Source of the DNA: Geosiphon pyriformis
Taxonomy: Eukaryota; Glomeromycota; Glomeromycetes; Archaeosporales; Geosiphonaceae
DNA: 64,000 nt
Assembly (NCBI GenBank): GCA_016748015.1
Contig: JAAOMT010000129.1
Span: 1,193,650 to 1,257,649, forward strand
Direction: 5' to 3'
This document shows positions 1-11,299 of this stretch, one piece after another; position 1 is the first letter of the stretch; the number at the start of each line of letters is the position of its first letter. The position numbers and the translations under genes were made by a program. The notes beneath the pieces are model-generated. The model did not search any database and was not told where the DNA came from. It was given only the letters and a program-made list of their open reading frames with translations.

Positions 1-954
1 ACGAAAGTGCATAGGTAAGGTTAAATCTTCGAAACTTTCATGGCGTGATCCACTCGCAAATCAATTTCTCAGTAATGAAATGGAGATGGTTAAGCAATTA
101 CCGAAAGAAGAATATGGGTCTTTCATGGTAAGTACAAAATAATTCATCTTTGTGTGGTAAAAATTCTACTTAAAATGGACATATTATAAGGGACCAGTAA
201 AATATATGCAAACACCTCCCCCTTTTTCAATCGAAACAATATGCAAAGAATTTATAATAAATTATGACGATGGTATTATGGAGATTCCTTCTCAAAAACT
301 TTCGCATGAAAATTGGCAGGAGAGGGGAATATTACGATTAAAATTCTAGGTACTTAGTAAGTATAATACTATATTTATATCCATTAATCTATTTGTAATA
401 TTAATGTTTTTATATTATAGAGGGGAGATTTGGAAAAATCCAGCTTTTAGTCGTAGATTTGCTAAAACGCAGAGTGAGGGGACATAAATGACAGATATCA
501 TTCGACACTAAAAGATTTACCAATTGGAAAATCTGCATATATTAGCAAGTGAGTAAACTTTCTTATTATTTTTTTTTAAGGATAATCTATTTACAATTTT
601 TATATTAAAGAGCAGAACGCCAAAGTGTGGCTAGCAAAGACAGAAGGGGGGAAAGAGGAAAACGTCTAGACATGATGTTCATAGTTAAACATGAGGATAA
701 AATTTATGAATTAATGTTTGCTGAATGTTCACGTATTTTTTGTAATGGGACAAAAGAAGAAGATGATAAAGTGAAACTATGGCGGGAACTTAATGATGGA
801 CTATATTGGGCGAATAGAGGGTGTGGATTAGATGAAAATGAGTTTGGTATTCTAGGGTTCCAGGTTATTAGAGAAAAATTTTATCTATGTTGTTATTCGA
901 GATCATGAAAACATAAGTCGTCTCTTTCTTTTACGATCTGTAGACTGTATTTGA
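1..954 (+). pseudogene. relic of a multicopy orphan protein of mycorrhizal fungi
   Basis: Exon-like blocks separated by GT...AG gaps. The clearest is 627-908, with KRLDMMFIVKHEDK, a CSRIFCNG stretch and VKLWRELNDGLYW. About 20 bases before its stop the family-like reading moves to another frame (VVIRDHENISRLFLLRS) and ends at the TGA at 952-954, so a frameshift is needed near 880. Block 421-550 reads FSRRFAKTQSEGT, meets TAA, then resumes in another frame (LKDLPIGKSAYIS). From memory this resembles a large uncharacterised protein family repeated many times in Rhizophagus-type genomes; no function is known to me. The frame breaks suggest a dead copy, or one needing extra introns. The 5' part runs off the window edge. 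Confidence 0.45.
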
Positions 955-1634
955 GTTTGTGGAAACTTTGTTGTTATTACGAGTATGTATTCGTTTATAT
1001 TCTATTATGCATTTCACACCATTTATTTACTGATTTTTTTAATTTGTAGAAAATCTTGATCGTCAATCTGTCTTTGTTATTTAACTCTAAAGCGCATGGA
1101 AGCAACAAAAGTAGTTCGACTATATCATCTCCACCATATGATAATTAGAGTTCCTGTGTATTTTCTTCATCTATTTTCATATCAATAAAATATCTGCTTG
1201 TACACGTAAATCTGAATATAGCAATCTAATCAGTTTATCTCTCGCCTCATTTCTGATGATGTCTCTTATTATCCTCGGCTTTTAGATATTGGCATGGGTA
1301 TATGTGAAAGTGGATCGGTTGCACAATGCGTGTGCCACATCACTTTTCGGCAACAATTTTTGCGAAATAGATCCTTGTAGGTTTCAAAACGATAAACCTT
1401 TGAGTTTTTAGAGCATTTTATTGAAATAAAGCTGCAAATAAAATTTAGGTATATTGATCATTTAAAGTTGGTAGTTTAGCAAAAATTTCAGAGATCCAAT
1501 ATCTTTGAATGGGTGTGGTTTGGTCTAAATATCAAAAACGATTTGCCTCATAAATATTCATCTTAAAGGTTCAAAGAAGAAATTTTGTTTCACGTACTGT
1601 GTCACAATTAAAATCGTTAAATTGGTAAAAGTTT
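955..1634. other. intergenic, between the orphan relic and the rad1-like 3' end
   Basis: No coding pattern seen in either strand. Ordinary mixed-composition sequence, likely holding the 3' untranslated ends of the two converging units. Confidence 0.5.
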
Positions 1635-3118
1635 CTATCCCTCATCCGTTTCCATTGAATTCCGTCGGGAATTATCATCCTCCTCCCCCTCTTCCTCGTC
1701 GTCGTCATCACCAGCTGTGATCTCTTCATCAGAATCATCCTCTGGTATCTTAGGAGCACACTACATTGGCAGAGATCGCACATAGGAAAGGTTATTTAAG
1801 GTAAAATGTTTAAGAATCCACATCGAAATGAAACTCACCAGATACTCAACCAAATGAGACCCGTAAAATGGAACCTCAATATCAAACTACGTGAATTGAC
1901 ACGTCAAAAAATTTAGTGGTTAAAAAACTCACAGAAATGACGTAAAACAAAAAATGCTTTCCTCAAATTTGAGGATGTTTTGATCATCCATCTTGATGGT
2001 CGTGTTTTTGGACATGGATAACGCAATGAAGGCTGATCCAAGACATATTTTCTGGTATGTCCATTCGCGTCGAGTTGGGCACTGATGAGATTTAAGACTC
2101 GTGTTGAAATCAATCTTATAATTAGTGTTGTACAAATTTAGGAAGAGTCTTTTAAAAACATAAGTGGATTGACAGAAACACAAATTTAGTAATATACTGA
2201 CCTCAGATCCTACAGACGAATGATTTACCTCAATCTGAGTGGAAATGCGAAATTTGGGAGGATCTGGTGAGAATAGAAATGTGACTTGGAATTGTTTTTT
2301 CGTTACAATCTCTGATAACGCGGTGATCAATTTCCGAGAATCTATGGAAACAGCGCACAAATTCGGGGAGGATTCGTTAAAATTCATTCCAAAATCAAAT
2401 TGTCTTTCGTCATGGATGGTATGAATGGTAGAGGTAACGGAACATTGATATTCATCAGAGCCAATTTTCTCTGCGTCTGCCCTTTGTGTATAATGAACGA
2501 TTACAAAGTGAACCTCCTCATTAATAAACTAAATATTCAGTTGCATGGATCCAAGATTTGCAAAATTTGAAATCATACGTGATATCGATATCAGCTTCAT
2601 CATAATACTGTATTTTACATGCTTTTCTAATACCCGCAGTTGATTCATTGACACTTTTTGTCAATAAGAGAGTATTCAGTAAAGTTTTTAAATAGGCTAC
2701 ACATTTTATCGGAGCATCCTCAGAGGCACTGCAATCATAATCATCAAAATAGTCTTTTGATATTACGCAATGGACTGGATCATTAATGAAATTTCGTTAG
2801 TTATTTTTTAAGGATAAAATATTATTTAAAGAGAACTTACTTTCCCAAATTTGGGGAACCATCATAGTGAAATTCCAGCCGTGCCGATGAAATTGCAATA
2901 TGAGGGGCTTTTGAGATTTGTTAGTATGATTCGTACTGTATAATCCTAAAATTTGAAATTCTGTCTAAACACACCCAGCCTTCCTGGTCATCTTTAACAT
3001 CTTTTCTAGTATCTTTGACATTAAATGCTTGCAGAAGAATCACAAGTGGCTCAAGATCTTGCACTTTCGCAACGAAGCGTTTGGGAGCGTTATGATTAAG
3101 CAACAATTCAGCCATCAT
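1635..3118 (-). CDS. rad1: Rad1-like subunit of the 9-1-1 DNA damage checkpoint clamp
   Basis: Predicted spliced gene. Exon 1 starts at 3118 (MMAELLLNHN) and contains RFVAKVQDLEPLVILLQAF, which matches the start of the first clamp domain of Rad1. A perfect TACTAAC-type branch site and AG precede the next exon (PHIAISSARLEF, about 2838-2913). Further exons cover about 2520-2790 (YLKTLLNTLLLTKSV), 2200-2510 (DSRKLITALSEI, then FLFSPDPPKFRIST, like the Rad1 linker and second domain) and smaller 3' blocks. The protein ends EYL-CAPKIPEDDSDEE followed by a long acidic tail, stop at 1635-1637. Rad1 with Rad9 and Hus1 forms the PCNA-like ring loaded at damaged DNA. Assignment rests on motif recall; another sliding-clamp paralogue is the main alternative. 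Middle exon borders are unsure. Confidence 0.55.
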
Positions 3119-3655
3119 ATGAATTATCCGATTTTCGGCATCGCGTTGAATGGTTGACCGCGTAATTTTTCAAAGAATTGATTGGACAATTATTGTGATT
3201 GTAGCACTTGAGTTTTATTATTAGAAGTTAGAACTTATTTGCAGGACTGTTTATTATTTTGAAGGGCTTATTAGTTATTAAGCCCCAATACCTAAAGTTT
3301 GATATGGGGAATTTCTATAAGGTTCTTCCATGATAGGCTTGCAATGTGCGTTATCGAAGGAAGTAGGGAATTCCAGAGATTTAAGAATATATGATGTTTC
3401 TATAAATCTTAACCGGGTTTCCCATTTATATTTTACTATTCTACCAAGGAAAAATTTTCATAGAATGTATAATTGTAAAAACAAAATGTTTAATGCTACA
3501 GAAAGCTAAGGTTTAGAACAAGAAGTTAAATTAAAAAAGCTAAGAATCGTAGAAATTAAGGCAAAGGATGATCACAAAAATACTAAGGATTAGATTACTG
3601 AGCGGGATATCAACCAAAACCTTGATTGAAAATGTTGAGGAATCCAATTGTCACT
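3119..3655. other. intergenic, upstream of rad1-like and downstream of the exchanger gene
   Basis: No coding pattern seen. It should hold the promoter of the minus-strand rad1-like gene and the 3' UTR of the minus-strand exchanger gene. Confidence 0.5.
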
Positions 3656-5625
3656 TTAATGGTGCGCCTCCACGCTTGGAGTAGGCAGATTTCTGTGTAA
3701 TGGGTTACAGATCGCAAGTGATGCATCCAAATTTTTATCAGCATCAGGAAAATAGAAGAAAGCAACAGCTATAATGAGATAAGAGGCCTAAAAATAGAAA
3801 ATATGCCTGGTTAATGAATTTTTCAAATTTCACAAATTAAGAAAGGGACATAAACACTTACGAGTAACATGATCCCTTCAAGCCAATTCGCTTTGCTATC
3901 AGCAACCAAATAGTTAACAATCAACACCGAACAGGCTAACACGGCAACTTCCAACGAAGTAAAGTCCAATGTCAAAGGTCGATCAATGAACCAACCAATA
4001 ACAACAAGCAGAGGGCCAATCAGAAGCGCAATTTGCTGTTTTAAAAAATAAAAATACCTTGCATTAATATTCAGGAAAAATATGGGAATCTAAAAAATTA
4101 GTAAACAACTTACCACTGAAGTATTAAGCACCAAACTGATAGCGGTGTCAATTTTATCCTTTGCTGCATCTTTGATCGCATGATAGTGTTCAAGAGCGTT
4201 TGATATAACTATGAATGGGATAAGATTCCGTTTTGTATATTTTAAAATGGTTGATTATAAATTGCTGAAAACTTATTTGACGAAAGTATTTACCACAAGT
4301 AGGAAGTAATACCATTCCAACGAATGAATGTCCAAGTTTATATTTATGAGATACCTTTTCAATATTTGTCACGAGATATCTAGCACAAAAAGTAATGCCA
4401 GCCATCGCAATAGCAGCTCTTTAAAATGAAAATGCACTTATTAGAATGGATGTTTGGCAGAAGGTCAATCAACTTAATTAGAAACCTACATCAGAAGGTT
4501 GAAGACAAGGAAGAATTTTGGTTCCTTTTTTTCCACTTCGGTCATATCCACCAACTTTAATTGGGTTTTTGTTAGTTCAAAATTTGTTGTATATAAAGAT
4601 ATATCAATTAAAATTTATTTAAAAATTATACCTCTTGTGCATGTGTTTTAAGTTGGAAAACGAGTAATCCAGCATAAAGCATCAAAAGTATAATAGCAGT
4701 TGCACGACTAATGTTTTGCATGTCACAATTAATTTTCTCCGCCTCAAGGGGCGCAGCGGCCTTGAATGTTGCCGGTACAACCAAGGCGAGAACAGCCAAA
4801 GCAAGAACTGAAGCACTGGTTGTCACAAACAGGCCTGCATCAATATCGGTGTTTACATTCAAAGGTTGACCTTTCTTTGGAAAGGAACTAACCAGAAAAA
4901 CTAAGCCCAAGATCTTGATATAAAAAATTCTTTTAAGTTCACGAATTCCAATGAACTCCCATAATTAAAGTACTCACCAAAAGAATATTGGACAAAATGG
5001 CTCCAAGAATGGAAGAACGAACAATTGCGTATTCTTCGTCATGTAGCGCGAAACCTAGAATAACAAGCTCCACCGCGTTTCCAGAGAATGCGTGAAGAAC
5101 AGCAGCATAAGCCTAAGAATTTAGGGCAAAAACAAGGTGATAAGGATTCATATACGAGAAGCAACTCTAAGTTGAACGTGTATTTACCTGTCCTAATCTT
5201 GCAGTTGAATCATCAATAGCTATCGTTAAGATCTTTGCCAATGGTATTATAGCCAACATGTTGAAGATAAAAATCAAAATGGCGCTGACATGTTGTTGGA
5301 GGTGAGGTAAGACAACCGCTGGTATGAAGAAAATCAACAACCAATTCGCTTTGATGCTAGTCACGACAGATTTTGTGTGGTCAAACCACACGAGAGGGTT
5401 ATGGTGAATGATGTCGCTAGTTTTTATTTTACCCATGTTAGACACAGAAGGTTTTTCTTGGTCATGTCCCAAGCCAGCACCACCATGGGCCCCCTGTCCA
5501 TGAGCGTAGCCTGTTCTATGTCTAGTTTCAGCGTGATTATTCTCAGAAGATTCTGAACCGTATGGTTGTGGCATAGACATAAATACAGATGAGTTTTCTT
5601 CACCGGGTTTTTGTGGTGATGCCAT
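3656..5625 (-). CDS. vcx1: vacuolar Ca2+/H+ antiporter (CAX/VCX1 family)
   Basis: Eight exons close perfectly in frame: 5625-5188, 5112-4978, 4913-4632, 4554-4490, 4418-4294, 4208-4114, 4035-3862, 3787-3656, giving about 481 residues. ATG at 5625 gives a soluble, His/Gly-rich N-terminus followed by WLLIFFIPAVVLPHL and repeated hydrophobic helices. The first alpha repeat shows the family motif in AFSGNAVELVILGFAL; the second reads SNALEHYHAIKDAAKDKID. Further helices (ALLIGPLLVVIGW, VLIVNYLVADSKANWLEGI) match the C-terminal half of CAX proteins. The family uses the proton gradient to load Ca2+ into the vacuole. Oddity: the second motif has Ser where GNxxEH has Gly. The gene looks intact. Confidence 0.9.
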
Positions 5626-6456
5626 TTTTTTTAAAAGATTCTTTTAATAAAAATGTTCGAGATGAATAGCTCTTCAAGAGCTCTAATTTTATACCAATTG
5701 TTTGGCAAGAAAAGCTTAAAGGGTTCTTCTACTCGCTCGGTAAATTTGTATAATGTTTTTTAGATAAAAAAAAGGGAAAATAAATAAACGAAAGAAAAAG
5801 AATGCGAGATATGGGAATTCATATTTCGCAACATAAATGTATAATATATATGTGCAATTAATTGTTGTGATACAGTTGAATTCCAGACTCTGCTGATCTT
5901 CAAAGCCATTTTCAAAAATGGCCATCTAAATATTTAATTTGGTTTTTTAAAACTTTTAAAATATTGAATTATAAATATAAAAATTGTTTTTCAAACAATT
6001 TTTACTTTTAATAAATTTTAAATTTAATATGTCAAAGTTTTCGGTGACATTGTTCGCTAATAGAAGATGTCCTAATATAGTTTGAAGTAGTTTTGATCGG
6101 CTCGGGTGGCTGGTCACGTGCAGTATGCGCGACCACATTTAATGTATGACATTCATGTCATGCGGTGGTTGGACTACAACTTATTCTATTTTTTTGTTAT
6201 AACAAAGTATAATCCAATTATATGGGGCAGACTGCAACAAAACCAGACAAAGTGAACATGTGCTAAAATTAATTGATGTGGCTAGAGGATTTGACCAATG
6301 TGAATGATGAAGACTTTAGTGGCTCATGCATTAAATCATGGATTAATTTTTACATCTTTCAAGCCATATTATAGCAGATGTGATAATATTCAAAATTACT
6401 AAGTTGAAACGGACACATATTTCATATAGGCCTATCTCTATATAAAAAATATAAAT
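5626..6456. other. intergenic, promoter side of the exchanger gene
   Basis: AT-rich with no supported gene. The exchanger promoter must lie in the first few hundred bases. Short ORFs on the minus strand here have no family look. Confidence 0.5.
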
Positions 6457-6657
6457 ATGAAACTAATTTGCATTAAATCCACCATGGAACCCAAGAATTA
6501 CAGCAGCATTAGAAGCATTTTAAAGAAAGCTCAAGGAGAAAAAATTACTCCATACATTTTTAAAATAAATGACACCAAAATTCTCCAGGAATATCTAGAT
6601 AAAGAAAAAATCACTTATGAAATTTATCTAGAAGAAAAAGTCCTAATCACGAATTAA
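6457..6657 (+). CDS. small uncharacterised ORF, 66 residues, in a foreign-looking patch
   Basis: ATG to TAA without an intron. Lys/Glu/Ile-rich protein (MEPKNYSSIRSILKKAQ near the N-terminus, YEIYLEEKVLITN at the C-terminus); a second ATG ten codons in may be the true start. Composition is like genes of low-GC bacteria or organelles, and it lies just upstream of a reading frame that makes sense only with TGA as Trp. I do not recognise the family. It could be a chance ORF. Confidence 0.3.
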   Translation: MKLICIKSTMEPKNYSSIRSILKKAQGEKITPYIFKINDTKILQEYLDKEKITYEIYLEEKVLITN

Positions 6658-6721
6658 GCAAAAAAAGAAAACTAGAAATTAAATAGTATAAATTTAATTA
6701 AATGTTATAAAAATAATTATT

Positions 6722-7291
6722 ATGAATAACATAAATGATAAACAATTATTTTTTAAAAAACAGCCAACAAAAAAGCCAAGAAATTATTAATGAATTAAAT
6801 GAAAATTTTAAGAAAACTAAAACCGTCGGAGATGTTAGCTCGCTTTCAGTGGTATCGACAAAATGGACTACCTAACGAAATCAATTTTTTAATCGAAAAG
6901 TTTGCTCTTGAAGAGACGGGGAAAAATCGAGGCAGAATTCAACAAATTTATTCTTGAAAATGATTTTCCTAAATTAAGAGAATAAATAGATAATGCTATT
7001 AAAACTCGTGAAGAATTAGAAAGGTTAGAAAAATTAATACCGAGGCATGGTAGCACTAATTACACAGATTTTGATGATTATTACGAGAGCGGAAAAAGAT
7101 TATGAGAAAGTCAAATTGAATCGGAAAAGGAAACACAATGAGAACGAATTCATAAAGTTAATCAGAAACTGTGAAAAGAATTTCAACCCGTTTGAGTTAA
7201 AGAATATTTAGCCCGCAAGCAATTTTATTGAAAAAATAACTTGCCTGTCGAATTAATTATATATTATAAAATATATAAGTCAAATTTATAG
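6722..7291 (+). pseudogene. decayed gene read with TGA = Trp (Mollicutes-like or mitochondrial origin)
   Basis: Three overlapping frames give a continuous charged, helical protein: SQEIINELNENFKKTK, then MLARFQWYRQNGLPNEINF with FLIEKFALEE, then from about 6920 ENDFPKLRE and TREELERLEKLIPRHG to a TAG at 7289-7291. In that last frame five TGA codons (7103, 7139, 7172, 7193, 7229) fall where Trp fits (KLWKEFQPVW, RKQFYWKNN), with one TAA at 6983. The patch keeps many CpG sites (CGA, CGC, TCG, CCG), so the TGAs are not the deaminated CGA seen in the transposons. Code 4 is used by Mollicutes, including the Mollicutes-related endobacteria of these fungi, and by most fungal mitochondria. Family unknown. 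Confidence 0.5.
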
Positions 7292-7742
7292 TTTAATTTT
7301 TAAGAGTAAAAAAATTATAGGTTTTTGTAAAATCACACTTTGTCAAAACATAAAAAAAGCTTATTTTATTTTATTTTTAAATATATTAAATTAAAATTTT
7401 AATATTTAAAATCATTAATTAATTTGAATTTTAAAAAAAGTTTAACAAAATTAAATTTATTTTAAGCTTTTAAAAATGCATTTTAATTATTTTTTATTTA
7501 TATATAACTAAAATTTTATAATAAATACAGTTTATATAGTTTTAATATACAATTAATTATTTTAATATAAGTCAATAAATTTTGTAATCTATAATTTATT
7601 ACAATTAAAGACTGTTTGCAAGGTCATAAATATTTAAAAAATAGATTTTTTATTTGTTTTAAATCATATAGATCTCTTAAACAATAATAAATTTAAATAT
7701 TTTTTAAATCAAAGTACGTTTTAACATTTATAACAGAATTTC

Positions 7743-7744
<2 letters not shown>

Positions 7745-7786
<42 letters not shown>
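7745..7786. repeat. TTA microsatellite, about 14 units
   Basis: Uninterrupted trinucleotide TTA run of about 42 bases. Confidence 0.95.
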
Positions 7787-7787
<1 letters not shown>

Positions 7788-7794
7788 GCTTTAA

Positions 7795-8095
7795 CAAAGT
7801 AAGATTCTTCCACTGCACGTAATCAGCCACAGGATTTATGTTAAAACATCACTAAGCATTATACAACAACTCAGCAGAAACATACAAACCACGCGCCACA
7901 CGGTTCCACACATGCGAAACATTAGAAGATTTTGGAACCAAAAATAATCCGAAATAGCTCAAATACCTAACACCAAACAAACCAATACCAGGCAAGCTAT
8001 TCAAAGCCACGGAAAACAAAGCCCTCTGGCATCCGCATCGGCAGCACATTCAAACACATGATCCGAGTATTCTACAATCCCACACCTAAACACGT
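7795..8095 (-). pseudogene. LINE ORF2 scrap, C-terminal knuckle region
   Basis: On the minus strand the island reads CGIVEYSDHVFECAADADAR with in-frame stops after it. This resembles the cysteine/histidine segment after RNase H in the full LINE copies here, which also carry a Cys-x-x-Cys followed by an SDH or PDH motif. The island is richer in CpG than its surroundings, so it may come from a different LINE subfamily. It is too short and broken to say more. Confidence 0.45.
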
Positions 8096-9439
8096 TTGTT
8101 TTAATTACAAAAAAAAACAATTAAGTTTAATTTTTTAATTATAGAATTTACAATCTTAATTTCAACAATTTTTATCTAAAATTATATTTTTTATTAGTAA
8201 TAATACCAAAAAGATTAAAATTATGTGTTAATAAAAAGTAATAATTTTAATATAAAATATTAAGTTTGCAAATTAAATAATAAAAACTTTAAATACAACA
8301 AAAAATTTAAAAAAGTCTTTTAACAATTAAATAATCCAAGTTTTAACATTTATAATAATATTAATATTCAGAAATCTTTTATTAAATATAATGTTTTTTT
8401 ACAAAGTATTAGTTTTAATAATAGCATTATTAAAAGCTTTTTTAAAATTAAAAATAATAATAACATATTTTTGCTAATAATTAAAATCAAAAAATATAAC
8501 AAATTTAATTATATATTAAAACAATTATATTACTTAATTTTAAAAGTAGTATAACCAAAAAAAATCGAATATTTCTGATCATAAAAGCATTACAAAAAGC
8601 AATATATTTTTTTTAATAAAAAAAATTTTAATATTGTTTTTTTTATTAACAAAAATAGCTTTAAAATCTTAAAATACACAATAATATATTATTACAAATT
8701 AATAAATTTCAATTTAATATTAAAAATAATATTTAAAGAAACATTATAAAATATTATAATAATAAAAATAAATTGAAAACAAAAATTATAAAAAACTTAG
8801 CAATTTTAAAATTAATTTATATTAATTTTAACAAATATGTTATTGCTATTATTGTCTAAAAATTGTTTTTAATTTTTAATATTATTTAAATAATAATAAA
8901 AACAAAAAAACAAAAGCTTAATTACTGGTTTTTGGTTAAAAATTTTTGGGCTTTTAACAATTATAACAGCAACATTAAAATTATTTAGAATAAATTATTT
9001 TAAAAAACTTTGAAAAAAAAAGTACTTTCAATTAAAGACAAAAAGTGAGTAATTAAAAACTGTTTTTATTTTATATTACTTAAAAAAAATGTTTTAACAA
9101 AGTATTATTTAATTGTTTTTACTGTTAAATGAACTTTTTAGATAAAAAAAATAAGAATTACTTTTTTACTTTTTGTTCCAGTTGTAATTGTAAAAATACA
9201 AAAAAAAATTTTTTTCAAAATAATAATACATATATTTTAAAAAACAAAGACATTTATAAATAAATAATTTTAATATTTAATTTATATATAAAACACACAT
9301 AATTAATTATAATAAATAACATTAAGAATTAATCATATTAATTTGATAATCTTTGCCAAGGTTGCATGCATAATCTGATCAGTATTTTTAAAAACTTTTA
9401 ACTAGCGGGTTATTCGTTTCAGTTTGGACCACCATACCA

Positions 9440-10645
9440 TTGACTACAACTTCAAATATGGATATCATTCTCGAACTTGCTGATGGATACCTTTTTGATG
9501 ATTTTTACGCGTCACTTTCACCGTTTTTACCTGCTCCCATCAGAAAAAACGACACCCATTTTTTCGATACCCCTTTAAATAACTTCTCCATCCTTGCCCG
9601 AGACAACATATACCGTCAATTTACATCGCTCTTTTTCATAACCCTTATTTTCGCTGTCTTTTTCTATTTTTTCTTCGCCGGGTTGTCCTATTATTTTGTA
9701 TTTGATCATGACCTAATGAACCACCCTAAATACCTTCCAAATCAAATCCATAAAGAGATAACTCTTAGCGTGAAAGGATTTCCCTTGTTAACCCTTGTTA
9801 CCTTGCCATGGTTTCTTGGAGAGGTTCGGGGTCATTCAAGACTCTATGATAATATCAACAGTTATGGCTGGTTTTACGCGATTTTTTCTGTTGGATTTTT
9901 CTTGTTCTTTACCGATGCTTGTATATATTGGATTCATCGTTTCCTACATTATCCGTTAATCTATAAAAGATTACATAAGGTGATATTTAATTGAATTTAC
10001 ATCAAACAATACCTTTTTATTTAGATTTGATCACTCTATTTTAATAAAACTTTTTGGCCACTTCTTCAAATTCAGGCTCATCATCGTTGGATAAGTAAGG
10101 ATAAAATTTCTTTTTTTGATATTTGCTCGTTATTTCTTATTGCAGATTTCTCAATCCATTAATAATAATCCTATTTTGAACAGTTCCAACACCGTTTTCT
10201 TCGCATGCATTCAACCCCCTCGATGGCTATTTACAATCGATCCCTTACCATTTCTTTGTATTTTTATTTCCATTGCATAAATACCTCTATTTGGGCTTAT
10301 TTGTGTTTGTGAATGTGTGGACAATATTAATACATGATGGTAAACGTTGTTAATTGCGTATTTTTCATTCATTCAACAATTATATTAAGATTATTCTGTA
10401 TTACAGGGGAATTTCTTGCTTCTGGTCCTTTCATCAATGGCGCTGCTCATCACACACTTCATCATTTATATTTTAATTACAACTATGGCCAATATTTCAC
10501 AGTGTGGGATAAGATGTGTGGCAGCTACCGATTGCCGAATGAGGAACAACTGGATGAGAAATTAAGGAAAAATGATCAGATATGGGTAAAACAAGCTAAA
10601 GAGGTGGATGAATTTGATGAATTCGGGAAATTGAAAACAAATTGA
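9440..10645 (+). CDS. ERG3: sterol C-5 desaturase (lathosterol oxidase)
   Basis: Four exons close in frame: 9440-9979, 10076-10094, 10184-10339, 10407-10645, giving about 317 residues. Strong match to fungal ERG3: [15 protein letters not shown] near the start, [18 protein letters not shown] after the first membrane segment, and three di-iron histidine clusters HRFLH, HKAHH (spanning exons 1-2) and HHTLHH, followed by [15 protein letters not shown]. It introduces the C5-C6 double bond in ergosterol synthesis at the ER membrane, using cytochrome b5 and O2. Exon 2 is only 19 bases and carries the second histidine cluster. A methionine six codons after the ATG (MDIILEL) aligns with the family N-terminus and is an alternative start. 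Confidence 0.95.
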
Positions 10646-11299
10646 AAGGAGGGAATTTTACTCTCTTTAAATTGCATTATTGGATACATTTAATCAAACT
10701 ATCAATATCTTCACGGAATATTCAATTTTACCGCGAACCATGGATTTTTTGAACTTGAACTATTTATTGATTGATTATATGCATTTGTATTTATTTATAA
10801 CTCAAAATTCCTATCGGAATCTTAATTTTTGAAAACTCTATTCTATATGAAATGCAAAAACTAAATTTACAATCCGATTGCTTCCAAAACCAAGCGAAAA
10901 TCTATTTCACGAGCTGAATCAGTATTCAAGTCTAATATTCTTATAAGTATGATTGATTATTGATCAAGCAATTTTTCGACTTGAAACTATTTTCATCAAC
11001 TCAAGCCGAAGCAATTTATGAAATCAATTTATGCTTACAAGTCTGTTTCTATACATTTGGAGCATCCACATGTCTTTATTTGACTTCCGTGTTAACTTTT
11101 TAATCATAAACTTAAGTCGGTCCAAAAGAATCGTAGATATCTTGTATCTTTCATTCTGTCCTGATGCTCAAGACATAACTTGGTCAGCAAACCCTCCTTC
11201 AATTGTTCTGAGAACAGGTACGCACTAAGAACCAGGAAGCAGATGGGACTGAGTTTAATTCATACTCTAGATTCGTGATTCACACGTCAAGAGCCACCC
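10646..11299. other. intergenic between ERG3 and the Fanzor-like relic
   Basis: No coding pattern seen. Contains the ERG3 3' UTR. Confidence 0.5.

Larger units (their letters stand above)
7268..9439. other. AT-rich intergenic stretch upstream of ERG3
   Basis: Long runs of A and T with no gene. It contains the TTA microsatellite and one GC-richer LINE scrap listed separately. The ERG3 promoter is expected in the last few hundred bases. Confidence 0.6.

Noticed and set aside
7852-8049. 65-residue minus-strand ORF as a real gene
   Set aside because: The neighbouring frame carries the LINE knuckle motif; this ORF is a shadow of that scrap.
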